NCBI RefSeq assembly: GCF_008704555.1
Contig: NZ_CP023702.1
Coordinates: forward strand, 6,928,001-6,992,000
Direction: 5' to 3'
From: Streptomyces nitrosporeus
GTDB lineage: Bacteria > Actinomycetota > Actinomycetes > Streptomycetales > Streptomycetaceae
Length of the DNA stretch: 64,000 bases
Shown: positions 1 through 8,169 of the stretch, in pieces
Layout of the letters: every line of letters starts with the position of its first letter
Position numbering within the stretch: position 1 is the first letter of the stretch
The notes under the pieces: model-generated
Told to the model about the DNA's origin: nothing
Seen by the model: the letters and a program-made list of their open reading frames with translations, nothing else
Database searches by the model: none
Position numbers and translations under genes: made by a program

Positions 1-1236
1 CGGGCCAGGACGGCGGGGCGGGGCTGGCTGCCCTTCCAGCAGAGGTTCGCCACGGCGGCCTGCCCGCTGCCGGCCGAACTCCGCGCCGCCGTACGGGCGC
101 ACGGCCTGCGGGCCGTGCGGCAGGCGGGGGAGGCGCACGGGGTGTCGGTCGCCGAGGCGGGGGAAGCCACGGCGGCGCCGCGGGACCTCGCCCCCTGGAC
201 CGTCGAGCCGGCCCGCCCGTCGGACGGCCTTTCCCGAGGCGCCCCGCCCGGCCGGAGCGGGACGGCGGCCGGGGCCGGCCCGCTGCCGCTGTCCGGGCTC
301 CGGGTCGTCGAATCGGCCCGGCGCGTCCAGGGACCCATGGCCGGGCACGTCCTGCGGCTGCTCGGCGCCGACGTCGTACGCGTCGAGCCCCCGGGCGGCG
401 ACCCCATGCGCGGCCTGCCGCCGCTCGCCGGGGGCTGTTCGGTACGTTTCTCCGCGCTCAACCACGGCAAGCGGGTGGCCGAGGCGGACCTCACCACCCG
501 GCGGGGACGTGACACCGTACGGGAACTGGTCTCCCGCGCCGACGTCTTCCTGCACAACTGGGCCCCCGGCAAGGCGCGGACCCTGGGCCTGGACGCCGGC
601 GACCTGCACGCCGTCGCCCCCCGCCTGGTGTACGCCTCCGCCTCCGGCTTCGGGGCCGCCCTCGGGCCGACACCGCCGACCGGCACCGACTACCTCGCCC
701 AGGTGCACGGCGGGCTCGCCGCCGCGCTGCGCCCCGTGGACCGGCCGCCCGCACCGTCCCTGATGACCGTCACCGACGTGCTCGGAGGCCTGGTCCTGGC
801 GCAGGCGGTGCTCGCCGGCCTGCTGGCCCGGGAGGAGACCCGCCGGGGATGCCGGGTGGCCTCGTCGCTGCTGTCCGCCGCGGCGCTGGTCCCGAGGCCG
901 CCGCGGCGGGTCCGGCTCACCCCTCTGGACCGGCCGCTGCCCACCGCCGACGGCCTGCTCCACCTGGGGGCCGAGGCGCGGCGGCGGCCCGGGGAGGTGG
1001 CCCGCGCCGTCCTCGCGGCAGGGCCCGCCTCGGTGGCCGGGCGGCTGCGGACCGGCGGGACCGAGGAGTGGCTCGCCGGACTGCGCGAGGCCGGACTCCC
1101 GGCGGTCCGGGTCCGCACGGACCTGGCCGCCCTCGCCACCGACCCCGCCTTCGGGCGCGCGGTCCTGCCCCCGGACGAGCGGGTGCCCTACGCGCGCCCG
1201 GCGAGCCCCTGGACGTTCGAGGAGGACGGCCGATGA
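1..1236 (+). CDS. CaiB/BaiF-type CoA-transferase, 5' end outside window
   Basis: The frame is open from base 1, so the gene starts upstream and only about 411 codons are visible. Class III CoA-transferases move CoA between carboxylic acids through a mixed-anhydride Asp intermediate. A complete family domain starts near codon 96 (LPLSGLRVVES), with ADVVRVEPPGGDP and the GTDYLAQ segment holding the candidate catalytic Asp. The part before it (LPFQQRFATAACPLP...) reads like the tail of another CoA-transferase half, so the whole protein may be a tandem-domain enzyme. The stop overlaps the start of the next gene by 4 bp, implying translational coupling with an acyl-CoA ligase. The substrate is unknown. 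Confidence 0.82.
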   Translation, partial: RARTAGRGWLPFQQRFATAACPLPAELRAAVRAHGLRAVRQAGEAHGVSVAEAGEATAAPRDLAPWTVEPARPSDGLSRGAPPGRSGTAAGAGPLPLSGLRVVESARRVQGPMAGHVLRLLGADVVRVEPPGGDPMRGLPPLAGGCSVRFSALNHGKRVAEADLTTRRGRDTVRELVSRADVFLHNWAPGKARTLGLDAGDLHAVAPRLVYASASGFGAALGPTPPTGTDYLAQVHGGLAAALRPVDRPPAPSLMTVTDVLGGLVLAQAVLAGLLAREETRRGCRVASSLLSAAALVPRPPRRVRLTPLDRPLPTADGLLHLGAEARRRPGEVARAVLAAGPASVAGRLRTGGTEEWLAGLREAGLPAVRVRTDLAALATDPAFGRAVLPPDERVPYARPASPWTFEEDGR

Positions 1237-2969
1237 GGAAGCGGACCCCCGACGGGCACGGAACACGCGGTACGGCCGTCAGCACCCCCGGCGGTGCGGC
1301 GGACAGGCCCCCCGGCGGCATGGGCGACGGGGACTCCGGCGCGCCCTGGCGCTCCCGGAACGGCCTGGAGTTCCCCGACCGGGTGCCGCGCGCCGACCGC
1401 CGCGCGTGGGAGGCCCGCGGACTGTGCCCCGGCACCGACCTCTTCTCCCTCTTCGAGCGGCACGCGCTGGCCGACCCCGGCCGTGACGCGGTGGTGGACA
1501 CACGGGGCACCGTGTCCTACGCGGAGCTGTACGCCGAGACCCTGCGCATCGCGGCCCTGTTCGCCGGGGCCGGGCTCGGCGCCCGGGACGTGATCGCGCT
1601 CAGGCTGCCCAACGGACGCCGGGCCGTCGCCGCGGAACTCGCCGTCTACGCCCTCGGCGCGGTCGCCCTCCCCTACCCCCTCGGCGGAGGCGTCCGCGAC
1701 ACCCTCGCACTCCTCGGGAGGTCCCGGGCCGGCGGAGCGGTGTTCGACGAACCGGCGGACGTCGAGGCGGCGGCCCGGCTCCCCCTGCTCCGGGCCGTGT
1801 TCACCACCTTCCCCGGCGCGGACGGCGGCGGGCCGTCGCTGGACCGGCCCGCCGCCGGCGGGCCCTTCGAGCCGGCCGGACCGCCCGCCCCGGCCACGGC
1901 ACCCGCCAGGATCCTGGTGTCCTCGGGCTCCGAGGCGGAGCCGAAGATGGTCGCGTACAGCCACCAGGCGATGGCCGGCGGGCGGGCCGCCTACGTACGG
2001 GCGCTCACCGGGCCCATGGACCGGCCGCCCCGCCTCCTGGTCCTCGTGCCGCTGGCCTCGTCGTACGGCTCGCTGGGCGTACCGGTGACGCTGGCCGCGC
2101 TCGGCGGGACGCTGATCGTGCGGGAACGGTTCGCCGCCGCCGACGCGCTTCGCGCGGTGGAGGAGCACCGGCCCACCCATCTCTTCGCTGTGCCGACCAT
2201 GCTGCGGCGCATGGCGGACCTGCCCCGTACACCGGACGAGGACACCTCCTCGCTCCGGGCCGTCGTCTCCAGCGGCGCCGCGCTCCCCGGCTCCACCGCG
2301 GCCGCCTGCCGGGAGAGGTTCGGCCTGCCGGTGACCGCCGTGTACGGGTCGTCCGACGGGGTCAACTGCCATACGGCCGCCCCCGGGGCCCCGGCCGGGG
2401 ACACCGCGGGCACCCCCGACCCGGCCGTGGCCGCGATCCGGGTGGTGCGCCCGGACGGCCGCCCCGCCGCCGCCGGCGAGGCGGGCGAGATCCTCGCCAA
2501 GGGCCCCATGACACCGCTGTGCTACGTCGGCGCGCCGGAACTGGACGCCCGCTACCGCACGGCCTCCGGCTGGGTCCGTACCGGGGACCTGGGAGCACTC
2601 GACGGTGCCGGACGGCTGCGGGTCCTGGGACGGCTCAAGAACGTGGTGATCCGCGGCGGTTACACCATCAGCCCCGCCGAGGTGGAACGCGAGCTCGGCA
2701 CCCATCCCGGCATCGCCGAAGCGGTGTGCGTGCCGGTGCCGGACGAGGAGTTCGGGGAGCGGCTGTGCGCCTGCGTGCGCCCGGTGCCCCGGGCGCCAGC
2801 GCCGACCCTGTCCGCCGTCACCGGGCATCTCGGCGCACGGGGCCTGGAACGGAAGAAGTTCCCCGAGTACCTGCTGGTGACGGACCGTATGCCGTTGCGC
2901 CCCACCGGGAAGATCTGCCGGCGCACCGTCACCGAATGGGCCGTCCGCGCCCGGCTCGCCACCGGTTGA
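1233..2969 (+). CDS. AMP-dependent acyl-CoA synthetase/ligase
   Basis: A 578-residue member of the ANL superfamily, which adenylates a carboxylate and passes it to CoA or a carrier. The phosphate loop is a variant (SSGSEAEPKMVAYSH) rather than TSGTTGxPK. The later signatures are standard: YRTASGWVRTGDLG, GRLKNVVIRGGYTISPAEVE and a C-terminal PLRPTGKICRR with the catalytic Lys. The reading frame stays open further upstream, but the ATG at 1233 overlaps the stop of the CoA-transferase (ATGA), which is the natural start. The pair probably activates the same carboxylic acid by two routes. The substrate cannot be read from sequence. Confidence 0.88.
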   Translation: MRKRTPDGHGTRGTAVSTPGGAADRPPGGMGDGDSGAPWRSRNGLEFPDRVPRADRRAWEARGLCPGTDLFSLFERHALADPGRDAVVDTRGTVSYAELYAETLRIAALFAGAGLGARDVIALRLPNGRRAVAAELAVYALGAVALPYPLGGGVRDTLALLGRSRAGGAVFDEPADVEAAARLPLLRAVFTTFPGADGGGPSLDRPAAGGPFEPAGPPAPATAPARILVSSGSEAEPKMVAYSHQAMAGGRAAYVRALTGPMDRPPRLLVLVPLASSYGSLGVPVTLAALGGTLIVRERFAAADALRAVEEHRPTHLFAVPTMLRRMADLPRTPDEDTSSLRAVVSSGAALPGSTAAACRERFGLPVTAVYGSSDGVNCHTAAPGAPAGDTAGTPDPAVAAIRVVRPDGRPAAAGEAGEILAKGPMTPLCYVGAPELDARYRTASGWVRTGDLGALDGAGRLRVLGRLKNVVIRGGYTISPAEVERELGTHPGIAEAVCVPVPDEEFGERLCACVRPVPRAPAPTLSAVTGHLGARGLERKKFPEYLLVTDRMPLRPTGKICRRTVTEWAVRARLATG

Positions 2970-3046
2970 AACCCCCCGCCACTGGGCATCGCCGCCCGTC
3001 GAAGTAAACAGGCTTATAAGGCGATTCACTCGTGAGCGGTAAATAT

Positions 3047-3056
3047 CCATATATGG
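3047..3056. promoter_or_regulatory. CCATATATGG palindrome in promoter region
   Basis: A perfect 10-bp palindrome in an unusually AT-rich stretch (about 3005-3060) of the 3' flank of the ligase gene. It lies about 110 bp upstream of the small secreted protein gene and is a candidate operator or promoter element for it. The rest of 2970-3161 shows no gene. Confidence 0.35.
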
Positions 3057-3167
3057 CGTTCAAGGCCCGGATCGCGTGTCATGCTGGATACGTAAGCGGA
3101 ACCGGAGGTTCAACTTCCCTTTTTCTGCGGGGAGTAGGCCGCCCGATCAGTAACGGAGACAGTGCTC

Positions 3168-3470
3168 GTGCGACGTTTCGTCGTTTCCTCCCTCGTCCTC
3201 GCGGCCGGTGCCGCGGTGGGACTCGCCCAGACGCCGGCCGTCGCAGCCGAAGGCACCGTCTCGGTCTTCCGGACGGAGGTCGAGAGCCTCTCCGTCTACG
3301 AGAACCCGAAGGGCTGCCACAAGCTCCCGGCGACGGCCCATGTGCTGAACAACGACACCGACGGACCGGTGCGGGTCTACGGGGACCCGTTCTGCCTCGG
3401 GCCGTCCGTCACGGTCGCCCCCGGCTACGGATCGCACGTGGCGCCCGGAAGCGGCAGCTTCAGCGCCTGA
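3168..3470 (+). CDS. Small secreted protein, function unknown
   Basis: About 100 residues. The N-terminus (MRRFVVSSLVLAAGA...) is a classical Sec signal peptide ending near AVAAE, giving a mature domain of roughly 72 residues. The mature part has two cysteines (KGCHK and PFCLG) that could form one disulfide. I chose GTG 3168 over GTG 3162 because the GGAG at 3155-3158 is well spaced for it and the Arg-rich n-region then starts the protein. Small exported proteins of this shape are common in Streptomyces. No enzymatic motif is visible. It stands alone between two unrelated genes. Confidence 0.7.
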   Translation: MRRFVVSSLVLAAGAAVGLAQTPAVAAEGTVSVFRTEVESLSVYENPKGCHKLPATAHVLNNDTDGPVRVYGDPFCLGPSVTVAPGYGSHVAPGSGSFSA

Positions 3471-3515
3471 CCGGCCGTTTCGCCGGCGGACACATGGGAT
3501 ACATGGGGGGGAATC

Positions 3516-4772
3516 ATGTCTGCAGAAGTCGCTGTGGTCGGTCTCGGATACGTCGGGCTCCCGCTGGCCCGCCGGGCCTGTGAGGCGGGCATGGAGACCG
3601 TCGGCCACGACATCGGCGCCGATGTCGTCGACGGCCTCGGCCGGGGGCGCTCACACATCGGTGACGTCACCGACGAGGACGTCGGGGCAATGCTCGCCGC
3701 GGGCTTCCGCGCGAGCACCGACCCCGGCATCCTCACCGGCGCACGTACCGTCGTGATCTGCGTACCGACCGGTCTCACCGCCACCGGCACCCCGGACCTG
3801 GAACCCCTGCGGGCGGCCGTCCGCACGGTCGCCCGGTATTTGGAACCGGGCACGCTGGTCTGCGTCGAGTCCACCAGCCACCCCGGGACCACCGAGGAGA
3901 TCGTCCGGCCCCTGCTGGAGGCGTACGGGCTGCGTGTGGGGGAGGACTTCCACCTCGCCTACTCGCCGGAACGCATCGACCCCGGCAACACCGGCTTCAC
4001 CTTCCGCACCACACCGAAGATCGTCAGCGGCTGCACCACCCTCTGCGCCAAGTACGCCGAGGTCTTCTACGAGCAACTCGTCGACACGGTCGTCGTCGCC
4101 ACCGGGACCCGGGAGGCGGAAATGGCCAAACTGCTGGAGAACGCCTACCGGTACGTCAACATCGCCCTGGTCGACGAGGCCGCCGTCTACTGCGACCGCG
4201 TCGGCATCGACATCTGGGACGTGCTGCGCTGCGCGGGGACCAAACCCTTCGGGTTCTCCGCCTTCCGGCCGGGCCCCGGGGTGGGAGGCCACTGCATCCC
4301 GGTCGACCCCCGCTACCTGATGACCCGGGCCGCGGAACAGGGCTTCACGTTCCGTACCCTGCGCGCCGCCCGCGAGGTACTCGACTCGATGCCGGAACAC
4401 GTGGCCGGCCGCGTCCGCGACCTGCTCCACGCCGCGGGCAGGAACCCGGCGGGGGCACGGGTGACCCTCTTCGGCGTCACCTACAAGGCGGATGTCTCCG
4501 ACACCCGGGAGTCACCCGCCTACCCCGTGGCACGCGCCCTGCGCGCCCTCGGGGCACGAGTCGCCTACCACGACCCGTACGTCGAACGGTTCGAGGTCGA
4601 CGGCGAACCCGTCCCCCGGCACCGGACGGAACGGGACGCACTGGCCGGCAGCGACCTCGCGGTGCTGCTCCAGGAGCACACCGGCTACCGGTCGGCCGAC
4701 TGGGACGGAGCCGGCTGCCAGGTGCTGGACACACGCGGCACGGCCGAAGGCCGGCGCGTGACACGGCTCTGA
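3516..4772 (+). CDS. Nucleotide-sugar (UDP-sugar) 6-dehydrogenase
   Basis: A 418-residue UDP-glucose/UDP-ManNAc dehydrogenase family protein, of normal family length. These enzymes oxidise the C6 alcohol of a UDP-sugar to the uronate in two NAD-dependent steps. The N-terminal Rossmann motif is VGLGYVGLP (residues 8-16). The central domain carries the ESTSHPGTTEE segment. The catalytic Cys is C260 in GVGGHCIPVDP. The C-terminal domain has TYKADVSDTRESP. A purine-rich GGGGGGAA precedes the ATG. The WecC and Ugd types cannot be separated by eye; the chemistry is secure but the sugar is not. No glycosyltransferase or polysaccharide cluster lies beside it. Confidence 0.9.
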   Translation: MSAEVAVVGLGYVGLPLARRACEAGMETVGHDIGADVVDGLGRGRSHIGDVTDEDVGAMLAAGFRASTDPGILTGARTVVICVPTGLTATGTPDLEPLRAAVRTVARYLEPGTLVCVESTSHPGTTEEIVRPLLEAYGLRVGEDFHLAYSPERIDPGNTGFTFRTTPKIVSGCTTLCAKYAEVFYEQLVDTVVVATGTREAEMAKLLENAYRYVNIALVDEAAVYCDRVGIDIWDVLRCAGTKPFGFSAFRPGPGVGGHCIPVDPRYLMTRAAEQGFTFRTLRAAREVLDSMPEHVAGRVRDLLHAAGRNPAGARVTLFGVTYKADVSDTRESPAYPVARALRALGARVAYHDPYVERFEVDGEPVPRHRTERDALAGSDLAVLLQEHTGYRSADWDGAGCQVLDTRGTAEGRRVTRL

Positions 4773-4898
4773 CACCACCGCCCGCCCGGCCCCATCAAGG
4801 ACTTGCGGCCGGGGCACGCACCGGTGCCCCCGGCCGCGGGAGAAGGCGCCCGGACGACCGTCCGGGCCGCCACCGTGAAGAAACAAGGAGATCAGCCC

Positions 4899-5438
4899 AT
4901 GACCATGGCAGTCGAAAGCGTCGCGCAGGAGCGTCTGTCGAAGCGCTTTGACAAGTGGGACGCCAACGGCGACGGCGTGCTGGAGCCCTCGGACTTCGTC
5001 ACCGAGGCCGCCGACATCGCCCGCGGCTTCGGTGAGGCCCCCGACTCGCCGAAGGCCGTCGAGCTGAAGAACGGCTTCCTGAACATGTTCGAGCAGCTCG
5101 CCGACAAGGCCGGCGTCTCGAAGCAGGGCCCGATCAGCCGCGAGCAGTTCATCCAGGTCACGGCCGAGCTGGTCCAGGGCGGCGAAGCGGCCTTCAACCC
5201 GGTGCTCGCGCCGGTCGCCAAGAGCCTCGTCGCCCTGGCCGACCGCGACGGCGACGGCTCCATCGACATCGCCGAGTTCGCCTCCTGGCTGCAGGCGCTC
5301 GGCCTCGGCGAGGCCCAGGCCCGCGAGGCCTTCCAGCAGGTCGACACCGACGGCAGCGGCACCCTCGACGAGGCCGAACTGCTCACCGTCATCCGCGAGT
5401 TCCACTTCGGCAACCTCGAGGCCGAGCTCCTCGGCTGA
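4899..5438 (+). CDS. Calerythrin-like EF-hand calcium-binding protein
   Basis: A 179-residue soluble protein with a four-EF-hand layout. Canonical 12-residue loops start at D21 (DANGDGVLEPSD), D115 (DRDGDGSIDIAE) and D149 (DTDGSGTLDEAE). The second hand (about residues 69-82, DKAGVSKQGPISRE) lacks the normal ligand pattern and is probably inactive, as in calerythrin-type sarcoplasmic calcium-binding proteins. A strong AAGGAG at 4885-4890 fixes the ATG at 4899, although the frame is open further upstream. The likely role is calcium buffering or sensing; actinomycete relatives are linked to development. It stands alone, followed by a strong terminator. Confidence 0.9.
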   Translation: MTMAVESVAQERLSKRFDKWDANGDGVLEPSDFVTEAADIARGFGEAPDSPKAVELKNGFLNMFEQLADKAGVSKQGPISREQFIQVTAELVQGGEAAFNPVLAPVAKSLVALADRDGDGSIDIAEFASWLQALGLGEAQAREAFQQVDTDGSGTLDEAELLTVIREFHFGNLEAELLG

Positions 5439-5477
5439 GTCCTCCCCGGACCGGTCCCTCGCGAAGGCACCACACAC

Positions 5478-5514
5478 GCCGGCCGGCGGCCCCACCCAGG
5501 GGCCGCCGGCCGGC
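5478..5514. terminator. Bidirectional terminator between convergent genes
   Basis: A perfect 16-bp stem (arms 5478-5493 and 5499-5514, G+C only) with a 5-nt ACCCA loop. It separates the EF-hand gene from the convergent leftward cluster. Confidence 0.8.
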
Positions 5515-5537
5515 CGTCGTCGTACGGGCCGCGGAGT

Positions 5538-6008
5538 TCAGCCGTCCTCCCGCCCGCGAGGGGCGGCGGGAGCGAAGAGGACCGGCGTCTCCGGGGACAG
5601 CGCGAGCGCGTCCCCGGTCAGCAACCGGGGGGCGTGGACCAGGATGTTGTAGTGGTTGGGCAGGTGGCAGCCGTCGAAACCGAGAACGGTGCCCACCGGC
5701 TCGCCCCCCAGCAGCAGGGTGTCGCCCCGGTCGAGCACACCCCCCCGCTCCAGCTCGACGAAGCCGAGGAAGCCCACCCGGTCCACCCGCGCGCCCGGCT
5801 CGTCCGTCCACCGGTCGGTCGTGACCAGCTCGTGCACCTCACCACGCCGCACACACCGCGCGGCGAACGGCTCCAGCACCATGCCCCGGTCGGTGCGTGT
5901 GTGCCGGAGCACCTTCACCACGACCCCCCGCACCGCACGCTTGACGCCGTTCTCGTGCAGCGTCGCGTCCAGGGAGGGGGGCACCGGGCGGGCGGGGGAC
6001 GGGATCAT
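5538..6008 (-). CDS. Unrecognised 156-residue protein, last gene of leftward arm
   Basis: I do not recognise this family. The protein is soluble, without a signal peptide or membrane segment. Its central half (GVVVKVLRHTRTDRGMVLEP, then VDRVGFLGFVELERGGVLDRGDTL) looks beta-rich, with a conserved-looking GFDGCHLPNHYNILVH stretch containing one Cys and two His. Its ATG overlaps the stop of the upstream oxidoreductase by 4 bp (TCAT at 6005-6008), so it is made with that operon and is probably a pathway protein. It could be a small binding or isomerase-like domain. Confidence 0.7.
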   Translation of the reverse strand: MIPSPARPVPPSLDATLHENGVKRAVRGVVVKVLRHTRTDRGMVLEPFAARCVRRGEVHELVTTDRWTDEPGARVDRVGFLGFVELERGGVLDRGDTLLLGGEPVGTVLGFDGCHLPNHYNILVHAPRLLTGDALALSPETPVLFAPAAPRGREDG

Positions 6009-7054
6009 CGTGACTCCAGTTCGTGCTCGTCGTGCTCGTCATATCCGTCGCGCGGGCCGCGTACGTCGTGTTCTCCGTGCCCGGCGGCCCGCCGGCGCGG
6101 TGACGGCGGGCCGCCGCAGGCCTCTGCCGCATAGGCGGAGGCGACCAGTTCGAGCGCGGCCAGGCCCCCCTCGGCCGCCCGCACCGGGCCGGGCCCGTCG
6201 CAGACCCGGGCGAAGTCGTCGAGGACGCCCTCGTACTCGTGCCACAGCGACTCCTTGAAGCCGGGTCGGCCGTCCAGCATGTCCGCCCTCAGTTCGGTGC
6301 CGTCGCTCAGCCGCACCACGATGTCCTTGGTCTCACCCGGGTACGACCAGTCCAGCTCCACCAGGCCCCGCCCGCCCGGCCCGTCCAGGCGGACCACGGC
6401 CTGCCGGTCCAGGCCCGCGGCGTCCCGCACCACCTCGGCCGCGGTGACCGCCGAAGGCGCCTCACCCAGCAGCAGCCGTACCAGGTCGAAGGCGTTGGGG
6501 CCGTTGTCGGCGACGCAGCCGCCCCCGCAGCGGGCCGGATCCAGATACCAGGTGTCCGCGCCGATGTGCTCCTCGATCCGCTCCAGGTAACGCACCCGCA
6601 CCGACTCCACCCGCACCGGTGAACCGGCCGGAGGCAACCGCCGTACGAGCGCGCGGACACGGTCGTTGTACCGGCGGTGGAACGCCGTGAACAGGGCGAC
6701 CCCCCGCTCCCGCGAGAGCGCGGCCAGCCGCCGTCCGTCCGCCACGTCCAGAGCGAGGGGCTTCTCCACACAGACCGGCACCCCGGCACGCAGCGCGTCC
6801 TCGCAGACACCGGCGTGCGCGTGGTTGGGGACGGCCACGACCAGCGCGTCCAGATCTCCCGAGCGGAGCATCGAACGGTGCGTGCGGTAGCAGGCGACCC
6901 GGCCCCGGTACGGGGCGAGGGCCTCCTCCCGCAGATCGCAGACCGCCGTGAGCTCCCATCCGGGGAGCCGTTCGGCCGCGGCCAGGTAGAAACGCGAGAT
7001 CACCCCGAGTCCGGCGATCCCCAGCCGGCGGGGCCCGTCGCCGGCGGACCTCAT
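6005..7054 (-). CDS. Gfo/Idh/MocA-family oxidoreductase (1)
   Basis: A 349-residue NAD(P)-dependent dehydrogenase of the glucose-fructose oxidoreductase/inositol dehydrogenase family. The N-terminal Rossmann motif is GIAGLGVISRFY, followed by the family's EKPLALDVADG motif and the NHAHAG stretch. The C-terminal half is the family beta-sheet domain (WYLDPARCGGGCVADNGPN). The start is ATG 7054, overlapping the stop of the Ldh-family gene by 4 bp; a longer frame reaches 7144 but would overlap deeply. Family members oxidise a ring hydroxyl of inositols, sugars or nucleotide sugars, or reduce the ketone. The C-terminal tail is rich in D, E, H and R and may be disordered. Confidence 0.88.
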   Translation of the reverse strand: MRSAGDGPRRLGIAGLGVISRFYLAAAERLPGWELTAVCDLREEALAPYRGRVACYRTHRSMLRSGDLDALVVAVPNHAHAGVCEDALRAGVPVCVEKPLALDVADGRRLAALSRERGVALFTAFHRRYNDRVRALVRRLPPAGSPVRVESVRVRYLERIEEHIGADTWYLDPARCGGGCVADNGPNAFDLVRLLLGEAPSAVTAAEVVRDAAGLDRQAVVRLDGPGGRGLVELDWSYPGETKDIVVRLSDGTELRADMLDGRPGFKESLWHEYEGVLDDFARVCDGPGPVRAAEGGLAALELVASAYAAEACGGPPSPRRRAAGHGEHDVRGPRDGYDEHDEHELESR

Positions 7055-8169
7055 CGGCTCTCCTCCAGCGCGGGAAGACGCAGCCCGAGCCCGGACAGCT
7101 CGGCGTGCAGGGAAGCGGGCAGCGCCACCCCCGACGCACGGCACGCCTCGGCCCGCTCGGCCTCCGGATGCCCCGGATAGCGCACCGGTCCCCGGCCCGG
7201 CAGCGGCGGGCAGTCCAGCACCGTGCCGAACATCCTCCGGGCGTCCTCGGCGAAGCCGTCGCGGAGCATGCCCGGGGAGATCGCCAGGACCAGGAAACCG
7301 ATGTCGTCGTCGCTGCCCCCCGGCCTGCCGTCGCCCTCCAGCGCCGCCGGGGCGGGGCCGCTCGCGGCACCGGGCAGCAGGGCCGCCAGCAACTCCACGG
7401 CGAGCCCCAGCCCGAACCCCTTGAACCCGCCGGTCTCCGGACCGCCCCCGAGCCAGCCCAGCCAGGCCTCACCCCGGTCGAAGGCGGCGGCATCGGTCAC
7501 CGGACGGCCCGCGTCGTCGGTGAGCCAGCCCCCGGGCACCTCCCGGCCGTCCCGGGCCGCCGTACGGACCCGGCCGGTCGGCACCACGGTGGTGCTCATG
7601 TCCAGGACGAACGGACGCCCCGGAAGCGCCGGCGCCGCCACACTCAGCGGATTGGTGCCCAGCAGCGCGGCGGCGCCGAGCGGGGGACGGGCGATGCGCT
7701 GGCCCCCGCAGTTGGACGCGACCACACCGACCATGCCCCGCTCGGCGGCCCGCCGCGCGTGGACACCCGCGCAGCCGAAGTGCGTACCGCCGAGCACCGA
7801 CACCAGACCGATGCCATGGCGGGCGGCCCGCCCCACCGCGAGGTCCATCGCCTCCGACGCCGCCCACAGGCCCAGCGCGCGCCGGTGGTCGAGGAGCACA
7901 CAGGCGCCCAGGTCACGCCGGATCCGCGGCTCCGCCACCGGATCGGCCCCACCGGACTCCAGCAACGGCCGGTAGAGGCGGCCCAGATTGAACACACCGT
8001 GCGAGTCCATGCCGGTGAGGTCGCCGTAGCACAGGGCCTCGGCGGCCAGCCGGGCCCGCCCGGCGGGCACCCCGAGCCGGGCGAGGAAGGCGGCGGTCTC
8101 GGTGAGCAGGACCTCGTAGGAGACCCGCACCTCCTCACGGCGGCCGGCGGCGGGCGGGGCGAGGGTCAT
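7051..8169 (-). CDS. Ldh-family (malate/L-lactate type 2) oxidoreductase
   Basis: A 372-residue member of the malate/lactate/ureidoglycolate/diketogulonate dehydrogenase family, which uses NAD(P)H on 2-oxo acids or related diketo substrates and lacks a Rossmann fold. Signatures: GDLTGMDSHGVFNLGR near the N-terminus with the conserved DSHG, SVLGGTHFGCAGVHARRAAE, ASNCGGQRIARPPLG, LGTNPLSVAAPA, VLDMSTTVV and GGFKGFGLGLAVELL. It overlaps both neighbours by 4 bp, so it belongs to a coupled operon. Its presence with two Gfo/Idh enzymes gives three redox steps in one arm. The substrate is unknown. Confidence 0.9.
   Translation of the reverse strand: MTLAPPAAGRREEVRVSYEVLLTETAAFLARLGVPAGRARLAAEALCYGDLTGMDSHGVFNLGRLYRPLLESGGADPVAEPRIRRDLGACVLLDHRRALGLWAASEAMDLAVGRAARHGIGLVSVLGGTHFGCAGVHARRAAERGMVGVVASNCGGQRIARPPLGAAALLGTNPLSVAAPALPGRPFVLDMSTTVVPTGRVRTAARDGREVPGGWLTDDAGRPVTDAAAFDRGEAWLGWLGGGPETGGFKGFGLGLAVELLAALLPGAASGPAPAALEGDGRPGGSDDDIGFLVLAISPGMLRDGFAEDARRMFGTVLDCPPLPGRGPVRYPGHPEAERAEACRASGVALPASLHAELSGLGLRLPALEESR

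Noticed and set aside
1188..3050. 620-codon minus-strand frame opposite the acyl-CoA ligase
   Set aside because: The ligase on the plus strand has all core motifs; the antisense frame is compositionally a shadow.
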